Shown here: in pieces, positions 31,985 through 40,805 of the stretch
Layout of the letters: each line of letters opens with the position of its first letter
Position numbering within the stretch: position 1 is the stretch's first letter
DNA from: Acidobacteria bacterium UBA2161
GTDB lineage: Bacteria; Acidobacteriota; Vicinamibacteria; Vicinamibacterales; UBA823
DNA length: 64,000 nucleotides
Direction: 5' to 3'
NCBI GenBank assembly: GCA_002328835.1
Contig: DCWN01000017.1
Span: 283,975-347,974 of the forward strand
Translations under genes and position numbers: made by a program
Notes under the pieces: model-generated
The model's database searches: none
Told to the model about the DNA's origin: nothing
Seen by the model: the letters and a program-made list of their open reading frames with translations, nothing else

Positions 31985-33550
31985 CTAGCTGCCCGACAGT
32001 CCCGTGGCTCGGGCCGCAGCCTCTTCGTCGAGCGTCCGAATCGTCTCCTGGTACAACTCGTTCGCCCGATCGCGCGTTCGGGCGATGCAGACGATACCCA
32101 CCTTGCCGAACTCGGGCAGCGCCCCCAGGAGATGAAAGACGACGCCTTCCTGCGTGGCGGCGTGGAAGTGCAGCGACCGGTCGACGGCGATGTCGATGAG
32201 ATCGTCGGGCGTGAGGCCGCGGTACTCGACGTGCTGCAGGTTGTCCGACGCATAGTAGTAGCAGGGCTGCCCCGTCGGTGCGTGGTAGAGACCGCTCGAC
32301 TCGTCGAAGACGCCGTCGGTCAGGAACTGCAGCATCATGTAGGGGTGGGTCGTGCCACCCTTGCGGAGATTCACTTCGAGCCCGAAGTGACGCCACCCGC
32401 TGGGCGTTCTCACCGAGACGAAGTCGACGCTGAACCGCCCTATCACGCCGCCTGACCGCATCGCCTCGGCCACCTTGACGCCAAGCCGCTGGATCTCGCA
32501 CCGGTAGGCCGACGCGGCCGGGAAGGCGCATCCCAGAAAGACCTGACCCGACGGACCACCCAGTAATTGATCGTGGGTCGAGATCAGCTCGACCTGGCGC
32601 CGCGGGTCGATTCGCAGCTGCACCGATGGTGACCGGATCTCCGGGCTCTGAAGGAAGCACTCGACGATACCGCCCATCTCCTCGAACTTGCGGATGTAGC
32701 CGTCCCACGACTCGGCGCGGGCCTCGAACTGCAGGCGCGTCGGGAGCGCCGCCGCGATAGTCGGTGCGGTGGCCGCAACGTCCTCGAACGGAAACAGGGC
32801 GTTGCCGTCGCCGGAGAACCCTTCGTTGAGCTTCACGACGGCCCGCCGCAGCTCCGGATGCCGCTGCTTGAGCGTGGCCAGCGCTTCGGCGATGTCGTGG
32901 GCGTCCCGCAGATCCTCGAAGCCATCGGGCACGTCGACACCCGATTCTCGAAAGAGCTTCCGGCTCCCGCTCTTCGTGCCGAGATCGAGCAGCTCCGGAT
33001 CGCAGGCGTACAGCGGAATGCCGAGGCGCACCGCGAGGGTGCGCTCGAGCGGCGTGGCATTGAAGCAGGTCATGTGCGCGGAGTCAGAATCGATGATGGC
33101 CTCGCGCAACGCCGCCAGCATCGCAGGCCGATCGAGCAGCTTGCGGCTGAGCGGCACGTGAATCGTCGGATCGCCGCAGCTGAGCAGGTGCAAGCGCCGG
33201 CGGGCGTGGCGGCCGGGCACCCCGGCCAGCAGATGCAGGTAGTAGTCGATGATGGACGGATCGATCGCCAGGCTCGTGACGTAGATCAGCCGAGCATGCG
33301 GATACCTGAGGAGCATCAGCATGCACAGCATCCGCTCCTCGTAGTGCTCGACACCGGAGATCTTGGCCAGCACGTCGGCGTCGACGCTCAGACTAGGCAC
33401 CACCACGACGGTGCGCGGGGCCTTGGGATCTCGGAAGACCCGATCGAACATCGGCGCGAGTCGCGCCTGCAGCTGTCCGAAGCAGTCGCGCTCCGCCGCC
33501 GACCCCTCGGCCGGCGGCTGCGGGCCCCTTCCTCCCGGGGCTTCACCCAT
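31985..33550 (-). CDS. ATP-grasp peptide ligase, PGM1-related
   Basis: 521 residues. An N-terminal pre-ATP-grasp region (TVVVVPSLSVDADVLAKISG, then RLIYVTSLAIDPSIIDYYLH) and a central ATP-grasp fold (RRAVVKLNEGFSGDGNALF, VECFLQSPEIRSPSVQLRID, then GRFSVDFVSVR and HFGLEVNLRKGGTTHPYMML with the metal-binding Glu-x-Asn) match the PGM1 family of peptide ligases, named after the pheganomycin enzyme. It joins a carboxylate to an amine using ATP. Its start overlaps the stop of the upstream aspartoacylase-like gene by 8 bp, so the two are translationally coupled. The substrates are unknown, and no peptide precursor gene was seen. Confidence 0.8.
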   Translation of the reverse strand: MGEAPGGRGPQPPAEGSAAERDCFGQLQARLAPMFDRVFRDPKAPRTVVVVPSLSVDADVLAKISGVEHYEERMLCMLMLLRYPHARLIYVTSLAIDPSIIDYYLHLLAGVPGRHARRRLHLLSCGDPTIHVPLSRKLLDRPAMLAALREAIIDSDSAHMTCFNATPLERTLAVRLGIPLYACDPELLDLGTKSGSRKLFRESGVDVPDGFEDLRDAHDIAEALATLKQRHPELRRAVVKLNEGFSGDGNALFPFEDVAATAPTIAAALPTRLQFEARAESWDGYIRKFEEMGGIVECFLQSPEIRSPSVQLRIDPRRQVELISTHDQLLGGPSGQVFLGCAFPAASAYRCEIQRLGVKVAEAMRSGGVIGRFSVDFVSVRTPSGWRHFGLEVNLRKGGTTHPYMMLQFLTDGVFDESSGLYHAPTGQPCYYYASDNLQHVEYRGLTPDDLIDIAVDRSLHFHAATQEGVVFHLLGALPEFGKVGIVCIARTRDRANELYQETIRTLDEEAAARATGLSGS

Positions 33551-34679
33551 CAGGCACCTCGTCGTTCCGCCGGCGGGTCACGATGATCTCGCCGTCATCG
33601 GTGGCGACGCACGAGAAACCGAGCAGGTGGAAGAGCTCCACCGCGCGCCATCGCGCGGTGTGACGATCGACCACGAACGCGCGAGGCCGATCCGGGTGCC
33701 GTGAGACCCCGGGTAGCCAGTGCAGGTAGCGTTCGGCACGGAGGCGCCGAAGCCACGACGACAGTCGCAGCCAGATTGGGCGAACGGCGCGGATGAGAAA
33801 GAACCCATCCTCGCCCTGTTGCTGATAGAGAGGCATCAGCAGCAACCCGCTCTCCGGAGCCGTCACCGGACCACGCCGGGATGTCGCCACGGCCTCACCG
33901 GCGGTCACGGCATCGAAGTTGGCGAAGCCAGGCCGCATCTCGAACGCATCGGTCGGCCCGACTGGATGCCGGTGCCTGAGTTCGGCGTACCGCGGCAACG
34001 CCGATCTCGCGCGCTCGAGCCGTTGGCGCGCCCGGTCGACCCGCGTGCTGCCGGCCACCAGGCCGAGCGCGCCGAGGGCGATCCAGACCGCATCCTCGGC
34101 GCGGCCCACCGACGCCTGATCGTCATGCTGTCCGGCCTCGAAGCCGATGGCCGTCGCGCCCCGCGCGCAGGCATGGTGCACGAGGGTGCCCCGGAGTCGC
34201 TCATCAACGCCGAGGATGACCGGAACGGGAAACCGCAACGCAAACGCGCGGTTGGGTAGCGTGTCCTCGAGCAGGACGAACGGCGGACCGGGAGCCGAGG
34301 TGGTGTGAAGATCGAGCAGAAAGGTTCGGCCTGCCAACCCGTTGAGCAGCGGGCGGAGTTCCGTCGCCAACTCGGCCTGCTCGAGGGACTCGCCCGACAG
34401 GCCGGCGGGCCCTTGCTCGAGATCGGCCAGCCGCTCGGGCACCCAGACGCGGTTGAGATCTTCGCGAAGAAAGCGGCGTCCGGCGGCGAGCGCCGCGCGA
34501 TTGCCGATGAGTCCGACGAACCACCCGTCGACGGACAGATGTTCGGCGGCCAGCCGGTCGAAGACCGCCTCGAGCGCCCGCACGCCCGCCGGCTCGTTGC
34601 CGTGCATCCCCGCAATGCAGACCAGTGTGGGACCGCGGTCCCGACCGCCCCGACGACCGACGACTCTCGACACGTTCAC
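33543..34679 (-). CDS. Succinylglutamate desuccinylase/aspartoacylase-like zinc hydrolase
   Basis: 378 residues from GTG 34679. The M14-like zinc site is visible: AGMHGNEPAGV (His and Glu ligands) near residue 24, NRVW in EDLNRVWVPERL, LLDLHTTSAPG (third ligand His) and FEAGQHDD (catalytic region). Family members remove acyl groups from amino acids (AstE, AspA) or act as carboxypeptidases. The C-terminal ~110 residues form an extra domain with a WLRRLRAERYLHWLPGVSRH segment. Overlap with the PGM1-like ligase downstream suggests a paired make-and-trim role for a small acyl-amino acid or peptide. The histidine kinase gene lies 63 bp upstream. Confidence 0.82.
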   Translation of the reverse strand: MNVSRVVGRRGGRDRGPTLVCIAGMHGNEPAGVRALEAVFDRLAAEHLSVDGWFVGLIGNRAALAAGRRFLREDLNRVWVPERLADLEQGPAGLSGESLEQAELATELRPLLNGLAGRTFLLDLHTTSAPGPPFVLLEDTLPNRAFALRFPVPVILGVDERLRGTLVHHACARGATAIGFEAGQHDDQASVGRAEDAVWIALGALGLVAGSTRVDRARQRLERARSALPRYAELRHRHPVGPTDAFEMRPGFANFDAVTAGEAVATSRRGPVTAPESGLLLMPLYQQQGEDGFFLIRAVRPIWLRLSSWLRRLRAERYLHWLPGVSRHPDRPRAFVVDRHTARWRAVELFHLLGFSCVATDDGEIIVTRRRNDEVPDG

Positions 34680-34742
34680 CCCTGCCCCCGCTGTCCTAGG
34701 CGCCGGGGAACGCCGCGCGCGCCGCCGGACTGCGCGGCACGG

Positions 34743-35804
34743 CTACCCCGCCGGCAGCTGGACACGGATCGTCGCACCGGCGTCGGTCGACTCGACCGAG
34801 ATCTCTCCGTGATGCAACTCGACCACCTGCTTGGCGATCGCCAAACCCAGCCCGGAGCCGCGGTGCTTCGTGGTGACGAACGGCTCGAACGCGCGATCGT
34901 GCACTTCCTGCGGGATCCCGGGGCCTTCATCGGCAATGACCACTTCGCAGCGTCCACCGGCGACCGACGACAGCGCGACCCGAATGCGGCCCTGGCCGTC
35001 CATCGCCTGCGCGGCGTTCAGCAGCACATTCTGAAAGACGTGCTGTAGCTGCGCCGGATCGGCGTGCGCCACGACGTCGTCGCCTTCGACCACCACCTCG
35101 ACCTTCGCCAGATCAGAGTCACGCACCAGCAAGGCGGCCGTCCGATCGACCAGCATCCTGAGCGATATCGGCGCCGGCTTGGGGGTGCGCGGCCGGGAGA
35201 ACAACAGCAGATCCTGGACCATCTCGTTCAGTGAATCGAGCCGCGCGATGATGTCGCCGAAGATCGCGTGGTCCCGGCCCTCCTTCGGCAGCGATCCACG
35301 GACCACCTGCAGCGCACCCTTGATGCCCGCCAGCGGATTCTTCACCTCGTGCGCGATGATCGCCGCCATCTGTCCGAGCCGCGCCAGCCCTTCGCGCTCG
35401 CGCAGCCGCTCCTCCGCCAGTTTCCGCTCGGTCGTTTCGTAGCGGATCGCCATGTACTGGTAGGGCCGGCCGTCGGTGGCAAGGAAGGGCACAATCGTCG
35501 TGTCGACCCAGTAGACCGTACCGTCCTTGGCGCGATTCCTGATCTCGCCTCTCCAGATCTTACCGCTCTCGATCGTCTCCCACAGATCGCGCATGAACGC
35601 CTTCGGGTGGTACCCCGAGTTGATGATCCGGTGATCCCATCCCAGTAGCTCCTCGCGCGGATACTTCGAGATCTCACAGAACCGGTCGTTGGCGTAAGTG
35701 ATGGTGCCGCGGGTGTCGGTGATGGCAACGATCGCTGACTGATCGAGGGCGTACTTGAGCTCTTCGAGTTCGCTCGTGTGGCTTCGGCGCCGGAGGGATC
35801 CCAT
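34743..35804 (-). CDS. PAS-domain sensor histidine kinase (NtrB-like)
   Basis: 353 residues, no transmembrane segment. One PAS domain with PAC tail spans about 15-130 (ITDTRGTITYANDRFCEISK ... YQYMAIRYETTERK), then HisKA with the phospho-acceptor in IIAHEVKNPLAG (His152), and an HATPase domain with N-box QNVLLNAAQAMD, G1 DEGPGIP, F-box FEPFVTTK and G2 GSGLGLAIAK. Cytoplasmic PAS-HisKA kinases of this layout typically phosphorylate NtrC-family regulators; two such receivers start 130 and 581 bp away on the other strand (35934, 36385). The signal could be redox or a small ligand bound by PAS; nothing decides it. Confidence 0.9.
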   Translation of the reverse strand: MGSLRRRSHTSELEELKYALDQSAIVAITDTRGTITYANDRFCEISKYPREELLGWDHRIINSGYHPKAFMRDLWETIESGKIWRGEIRNRAKDGTVYWVDTTIVPFLATDGRPYQYMAIRYETTERKLAEERLREREGLARLGQMAAIIAHEVKNPLAGIKGALQVVRGSLPKEGRDHAIFGDIIARLDSLNEMVQDLLLFSRPRTPKPAPISLRMLVDRTAALLVRDSDLAKVEVVVEGDDVVAHADPAQLQHVFQNVLLNAAQAMDGQGRIRVALSSVAGGRCEVVIADEGPGIPQEVHDRAFEPFVTTKHRGSGLGLAIAKQVVELHHGEISVESTDAGATIRVQLPAG

Positions 35805-35933
35805 ATTGGCCTAAGATTTGAATGAGTCGATGGCGGTACGGCCAGGCCGTCGTAGGCTCCGCCATGATAGCAGCCTCGCCCGAGCCGTCAGCAGTCCACG
35901 AACTGGAGGGCTGAGCCGCGGAGAATTTCCACC

Positions 35934-36329
35934 ATGCGCTCCGAAAAATCCCCTGCGGCGCGCGTGATCGTGGCCGATGACGAGCCGCTCATCCGCTGGT
36001 CCATTTCCGAAGCGCTTGGGCGCGAGGGCTATCACGTCGATGACGCGCACAATGGGGCGCGCATGCTCGAATGCCTCGAGAAGGAATCGGAGCACGAAGG
36101 CCTCGTGCTGCTCGACCTCAAGCTGCCCGACTGCAGCGATCTCAGCCTACTCAAGATCGTACGCAAGCGTGCCCCGCACTGGCGGGTCGTGTTGATGACC
36201 GCCCACGGCACGCCGGAACTGGCCGAAGAGGCGCTGCAACTTGGCGCGACCCACGTGCTGCACAAGCCATTCGACATTCACGACATCGTCCGCATCGTCG
36301 AAAGTGCGCTCAAGCGCCCTTCCGCGTGA
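35934..36329 (+). CDS. Single-domain response regulator (receiver only)
   Basis: 131 residues, a complete CheY-like receiver: acidic pocket ADDEP (Asp15-Asp16), phospho-acceptor Asp61 in VLLDLKLPD, Thr in VVLMTAHG and Lys in VLHKPFD. The C-terminus ends after helix 5 with no output domain. It is most similar to the receiver of NtrC-family proteins and to its downstream neighbour. It is divergent from the PAS kinase and 55 bp upstream of the sigma54 activator, so it may compete for phosphate or form part of a phosphorelay. Confidence 0.9.
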   Translation: MRSEKSPAARVIVADDEPLIRWSISEALGREGYHVDDAHNGARMLECLEKESEHEGLVLLDLKLPDCSDLSLLKIVRKRAPHWRVVLMTAHGTPELAEEALQLGATHVLHKPFDIHDIVRIVESALKRPSA

Positions 36330-36371
36330 CGCCGACGCCACCACCCTTCAAGGTCACGACGAGCTCTCCGC

Positions 36372-36377
36372 TATAAT
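36372..36377 (+). promoter_or_regulatory. -10 element placed for a leaderless NtrC-like transcript
   Basis: Perfect TATAAT seven bases before the ATG at 36385, with no ribosome site between. Transcription would begin at or next to the A of the start codon. No strong -35; TTCAAG lies at a 19-bp spacing. Confidence 0.4.
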
Positions 36378-36384
36378 CCTCGGC

Positions 36385-37743
36385 ATGGAGAAGGCGCGGG
36401 TACTTGTCGTCGATGACGAAGACCTGATCCGCTGGTCACTCGTCGAGCGTCTGGCGCAAGAAGGCTACGAAATGGTCGAGGCCGCGACCGGCCAGGCCGG
36501 GCTCGACCTGTGTCATGAGGGTGTCGATCTCATCCTCCTGGACTACAAGCTCCCCGACATCGATGGCCTGACGATTCTCAAGCGGGTCAGGCAAAGTCAT
36601 CCGGATGCCCTCGTCATCCTGCTGACGGCCTACTCCACGATCGACTCCGCGGTCGAAGCGATCAAGCTGGGTGCCTATCACTACCTGTCGAAGCCGTTCG
36701 ACATCGACGAGGTGGTCCTGCTCGTCCAGAAAGCGCTGGAAACCACCCAACTGCGACGCGAAGTCGGCCGGCTCCGCGACCAGGAAGCGCGCCCCTACCA
36801 GCTCGACCGAATCATCGGGGAATCGCCGGCGATGCAGGAGGTGAAGGCACTCCTCCAGAAGATCGCCACGAGCCCAGCCTCCACGGTCCTGCTGACGGGC
36901 GAGAGCGGTACGGGCAAGGATCTGGCCGCGAAGGTCATTCACTACACGGGCGACCGCGCCGGTCGCCCGTTCATGAACATCACCTGCTCCGCGCTCGCGG
37001 AAACGCTCCTCGAGAGCGAGCTGTTCGGCCACGAGCGCGGTGCGTTCACCGACGCACGGCAAATGAAGCGCGGGCTGCTCGAATCAGCTGATCACGGCAC
37101 CGTGTTCCTCGACGAGATCAGCGAGATGGCGGCATCGCTGCAGGCCAAACTCCTTCGGTTCCTAGAGGAAAAGACCTTCAAGCGAATCGGCGGTTCGACG
37201 GACATCACGGTCAACGTGCGGATCGTCGCGGCAACGAATCGCAACCTCGACGACGCCGTCAAACAGGGCAAGTTCCGAGAAGACCTCTACTATCGCTTGA
37301 ACGTGCTGCCGGTCGGGCTACCGACCCTGCGCGAGCGATCGAGCGACATTCCGACGCTGGTGAAATTCTTCGTCGACGCCTTCAACGCGGAGTTCAGGAA
37401 GCACGTGACGCAGGTCACCCCGGACGCGATGGAGGCGCTGACGCGGTATCCGTGGCCCGGCAACGTGCGTGAACTCCGGAATGCCATCGAGCGGGCGATG
37501 CTGCTGACCGACTCGGAGGAACTGGGGCTCGAGGAGTTCCCGATGCTGGCCACTCGCCTCCCGCTCACACAGGGCGTGGAGCTACCGGCCAGCGGCATCA
37601 GCTTGGATCAGTTGGAACGCGTTCTGGTCGCGCAGGCGTTGAAGCGGACGAAAGGCAATCAGACCAGGGCGGCGGCGCTCCTCGGCCTCAACCGCGACCA
37701 GATCCGGTATCGCATCGACAAGTTCAAGCTGGAAAGGCCCTGA
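36385..37743 (+). CDS. NtrC-family sigma54-dependent response regulator
   Basis: 452 residues from the ATG at 36385, where the receiver strand begins (MEKARVLVVDDED); an upstream open extension overlaps the previous gene. Receiver 4-117 with Asp53 as phospho-acceptor; AAA+ domain with Walker A GESGTGKD (172-179), GAFTDA loop (about 218-223) for contact with sigma54, Walker B GTVFLDEIS, and arginine finger region FREDLYYRLNVLP; Fis-type helix-turn-helix at the C-terminus (TRAAALLGLNRDQIRYRI). It activates sigma54 promoters on phosphorylation, most likely by the PAS kinase at 34743-35804. Confidence 0.95.
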   Translation: MEKARVLVVDDEDLIRWSLVERLAQEGYEMVEAATGQAGLDLCHEGVDLILLDYKLPDIDGLTILKRVRQSHPDALVILLTAYSTIDSAVEAIKLGAYHYLSKPFDIDEVVLLVQKALETTQLRREVGRLRDQEARPYQLDRIIGESPAMQEVKALLQKIATSPASTVLLTGESGTGKDLAAKVIHYTGDRAGRPFMNITCSALAETLLESELFGHERGAFTDARQMKRGLLESADHGTVFLDEISEMAASLQAKLLRFLEEKTFKRIGGSTDITVNVRIVAATNRNLDDAVKQGKFREDLYYRLNVLPVGLPTLRERSSDIPTLVKFFVDAFNAEFRKHVTQVTPDAMEALTRYPWPGNVRELRNAIERAMLLTDSEELGLEEFPMLATRLPLTQGVELPASGISLDQLERVLVAQALKRTKGNQTRAAALLGLNRDQIRYRIDKFKLERP

Positions 37744-37755
37744 ACCCGGGCACAT

Positions 37756-38556
37756 TCACATGGATTCGAGCACTCGGACCAGCCGACCGAGAAAGTCCAG
37801 CACCCCGCCCGGACTACGCAGCGAGAACTGCGCGGCGGTCGGCCGGTCGTCGTCCGTCACCACGATACCGACACCGAGGCTGTCGCGCGCCAGCATCTCG
37901 AACACGGTTTCGTCGGTCAGATCGTCGCCGATATGCAGCGGCGTCCCGTGCGCCGCCGGCCACCGATCCAGCAGCCACCGGATTGCCCGGCCCTTGTCCC
38001 ACTCGGTTGCCGGCCTCAACTCGAAGACCGCCTTGCCCGAGGCCAGGACGAGTTCGGGCCGCGCCGCCAGGACCTCCCGCACGGCACGTTCGACCTCCTC
38101 GCGATGGTCGCGCGCCCGCCGATAGTGGGCGGCGATGCAGAATCGCTTCCGCTCGACGGCGGCGCCGGAAATTCCCGCCAGGCGATCGCGCAGCATCGCC
38201 TCGGCGGACTCCAGCGACTCGAGATGCTCCGCGCCGACCTCGTGTCGCACGGCCGCCTGAGGCGGCCCGGAGATGTCGAAGCCGTGGCTGCCGACATATC
38301 CGAGCCCGGGCAGACCGACCAGTTCCTCGACGACGGTCCGGTCTCGTCCACTGACGATCGTGACCGGACAGAGGGCGGCAACGGATCGCACGACATCACG
38401 GCTCGCCGCCGCGAGGATTGCCTCCTCGGGCCGCGCCACGATCGGCGTCAGCGTGCCGTCGTAATCGAGGAAGAGTACGGGGGCGACGCCGCGCAGCCGC
38501 TCGACGACCGCGTCCCACGCGTCGAGCGCCGAGGGAAGCGAGCCGGCCGTCGTCAT
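37756..38556 (-). CDS. otsB: Trehalose-6-phosphate phosphatase
   Basis: 266 residues. HAD motifs are intact: FLDYDGTLTPIV (nucleophile and acid Asp, DYDGTL near 30-35), SGRDRTVVEELV, Lys in WDKGRAIRWLL, and HIGDDLTDETVFEML. The YVGSHGFDISGP segment is typical of OtsB. It dephosphorylates trehalose-6-phosphate to trehalose, an osmoprotectant. The start codon overlaps the stop of the upstream CorC/CNNM gene by 4 bp (ATGA), so they are co-transcribed. No otsA is in the window. Confidence 0.92.
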   Translation of the reverse strand: MTTAGSLPSALDAWDAVVERLRGVAPVLFLDYDGTLTPIVARPEEAILAAASRDVVRSVAALCPVTIVSGRDRTVVEELVGLPGLGYVGSHGFDISGPPQAAVRHEVGAEHLESLESAEAMLRDRLAGISGAAVERKRFCIAAHYRRARDHREEVERAVREVLAARPELVLASGKAVFELRPATEWDKGRAIRWLLDRWPAAHGTPLHIGDDLTDETVFEMLARDSLGVGIVVTDDDRPTAAQFSLRSPGGVLDFLGRLVRVLESM

Positions 38557-39605
38557 CGCAGGCGCTCGCTACGAATGCTGCGGCGGCGCGCTCGGCTGAG
38601 GAGCCGGCCGAGCATCTGATCGTCGTCCTCGTCGAAGACATCGCCGAAGACCTCTTCGATGATGTCCTCCAACGTCACGACGCCGTCGGGAGACCCGCCC
38701 GTCCCGTAGACGATCGCCAAGTGGCTCCGGCGCTCCTGCATGGTGCGAAGCACCTTCAGCAGCGGGTCGCCGCGGCGGGCGGTGAGCGCCGGCCGCACCA
38801 GGGTCGGCCAGTCGTCCTCGCCGGCCAGTCGAAATCCCATGAACTCCTTCGTGTGAAGCAACCCGGTGACCGCACCGTGTTCGTCGTAGACCGGCAGCCG
38901 CGTGTGACCCGACTTGACCACGACGGACATCACTTCTTCGGCCGACTGCGCCGTTCTCACAAACGTGACGTTCTCCCACGGCAGCGCGATATCGCCGACG
39001 CTCTTGGCTTCGATGTTCACCAGATTGATGATGTACCGCTCGTGGGCATCCGAGAGGTCCTCCCCCGCGCCGTCCGCATCGGCCGTCGCCGCGGCGTGCG
39101 CGGCACCGAACAGGCGCATGACCATCTTCGTGGACCACTCCAGGGAGGTCACGGCCGGGGACAGCAGCCGATCGAGCGTCGTCAGCCAGAATGCACCACT
39201 CAGGCCGATGCGGTGCGCGTGTCTCAACGCCATCGCCTTCGGCGCGATCTCGCCGACAACAACCGTCAGATACGTCAACGGGGCGACGACGATCGCGAGC
39301 GCCACGAAGTCGGCCCATGCATGGCTCAAGCCCCACTGGCGCTCGAACACCGGCCGCAGGGTCTCACTCGCGCCCGCGCCGCCGACCGCTCCGGAAATCA
39401 ACCCGACCGTCGTGATGCCGAGCTGGACGACCGAGAGCGTCCGCTCCGGGCGTTCGCGCAGCGCGAGCAGGCGCGAGGCGCCGGGAAACCCGGCGTTCGC
39501 CATCGCACGGATCTCCGGCCGACCGACCGACACGAACGCCGTCTCGGTGGCCGAGAGCAGGGCATTCAGCAGCAGACAGAGCGTGATGATGGTGATTTCC
39601 GCCAT
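38553..39605 (-). CDS. CNNM/CorC-family transporter with CBS domains
   Basis: 350 residues; GAGG lies seven bases before the ATG. The N-terminal CNNM (DUF21) domain has four hydrophobic segments, including LLNALLSATETAFVSVGR and LTYLTVVVGEIAPKAMALRH. Two CBS domains follow (VTFVRTAQSAEEVMSVVVKS and RRGDPLLKVLRTMQERRSHL), and it ends shortly after DGVVTLEDIIEEVFGDV without a full CorC-HlyC tail. Members export Mg2+/Na+ or confer cation tolerance; older annotation calls them hemolysin-like. It is translationally coupled to otsB. Confidence 0.88.
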   Translation of the reverse strand: MAEITIITLCLLLNALLSATETAFVSVGRPEIRAMANAGFPGASRLLALRERPERTLSVVQLGITTVGLISGAVGGAGASETLRPVFERQWGLSHAWADFVALAIVVAPLTYLTVVVGEIAPKAMALRHAHRIGLSGAFWLTTLDRLLSPAVTSLEWSTKMVMRLFGAAHAAATADADGAGEDLSDAHERYIINLVNIEAKSVGDIALPWENVTFVRTAQSAEEVMSVVVKSGHTRLPVYDEHGAVTGLLHTKEFMGFRLAGEDDWPTLVRPALTARRGDPLLKVLRTMQERRSHLAIVYGTGGSPDGVVTLEDIIEEVFGDVFDEDDDQMLGRLLSRARRRSIRSERLR

Positions 39606-39819
39606 GGGGTCCTCGCCCGTCCGACCGCCGCGGCATCGGGGGCGCTCAAGATTTCAACGGAAGTGCGAAGAATTTCGCGGCTCCAGCCATCATAGCGCAG
39701 CCCCGACCTGGGAACCGGCGCCCGGACGGCCCTCGAAAAGCGGCATTGGCGTTGCTTGGTAGTTCGGTGAGCGGCATCGGCGCCGGTACGTCGAATCCAC
39801 GGCGCCAAGAGGAGGTTCG

Positions 39820-40731
39820 ATGATCTCGATTGGTCGGATTCTCTGTCCCGTCGATTTCTCGGAGTTTTCACGCCATGCGGTCCGATACGCGGCTCGGCTC
39901 GCCGAATGGTACGAGTCAGAAGTCGACCTCGTGCACGTGTTCGCTTCAATTGCGCCGCCGGCCGTCATGGCCGAGTATCCGTCCACGGTCAGCCTCACCA
40001 CCGTCGATCGGCAGCACCTCGTCGACGAAGTCCAGCGAATGGCCCAACCGCTTGCCGATGCGGGCGTGAACTTCACCACGACGGTCGAGGATGGCGACAC
40101 GGTTGAACGGATTCTTCATCACGCCAAGACGCGCAACTGCGACCTGATCGTCATGGGCACACACGGCAGCGGCGGCTTCGAACGCCTGCTGCTCGGCTCG
40201 ATCAGCGAGAAGGTGCTGCGCAAAGCGCCGTGCCCCGTGTTGACCATTCCGCCGCACGATGCCACCGAGCCGGCACCGAAGACGATCGTCTTCAAGAACA
40301 TCCTCTGCCCCGTGGACTTTTTGACGCCGTCGATGCACGCCCTCACCCAGGCGCTATCGCTGGCCGAGGAGGCAGACGGCAAGCTGACGGCGGTGCATGT
40401 CCTCGAGTGGTTCACCGATCCCGAACCTCGCGAGTACGAGCAGACGAGCGTGCCGGAGTATCGCCGGCTCGTGGAGAGCGACGCGCGTGCGCGTCTGGCG
40501 AAGGCGATTCCCGACGAAGCGCGCCAGTGGTGCGAGGCCGACGAGGTGCTGACGTCGGGTAGTCCGCATCGCGAAATCCTTCGCCTGGCCGAGGCGCAGT
40601 CCGCCGACATCATCGTGATGGGGATTCACGGACGGGGAGCGGTCGACCTGATGGTGTTCGGGTCGGTCACGAACCACGTCGTACGGGCGGCCACGTGCCC
40701 GGTGCTGACGGTACCGACCGCAGAGTCATGA
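39820..40731 (+). CDS. Universal stress protein with two UspA domains
   Basis: 303 residues. Domain 1 (about 1-148) opens with ISIGRILCPVDFSEFSRHAV and ends GTHGSGGFERLLLGSISEKV, then VLTIP; domain 2 (about 155-303) repeats the pattern with FKNILCPVDFLTPSMHAL and GIHGRGAVDLMVFGSVTNHV. The G-2x-G-9x-G-S/T ATP-binding motif is present in both. Tandem USPs support survival in energy limitation and hypoxia; its location beside hemerythrin and Crp/Fnr genes fits the low-oxygen theme. GAGGTTCG precedes the start. Confidence 0.93.
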   Translation: MISIGRILCPVDFSEFSRHAVRYAARLAEWYESEVDLVHVFASIAPPAVMAEYPSTVSLTTVDRQHLVDEVQRMAQPLADAGVNFTTTVEDGDTVERILHHAKTRNCDLIVMGTHGSGGFERLLLGSISEKVLRKAPCPVLTIPPHDATEPAPKTIVFKNILCPVDFLTPSMHALTQALSLAEEADGKLTAVHVLEWFTDPEPREYEQTSVPEYRRLVESDARARLAKAIPDEARQWCEADEVLTSGSPHREILRLAEAQSADIIVMGIHGRGAVDLMVFGSVTNHVVRAATCPVLTVPTAES

Positions 40732-40805
40732 TCGAACCGGGTCGCGCTCAGCCCCGTGAAGCGGACAACGGCCGTGACCGCGCGCACCGCCCGGCGGCGA
40801 ACGTC

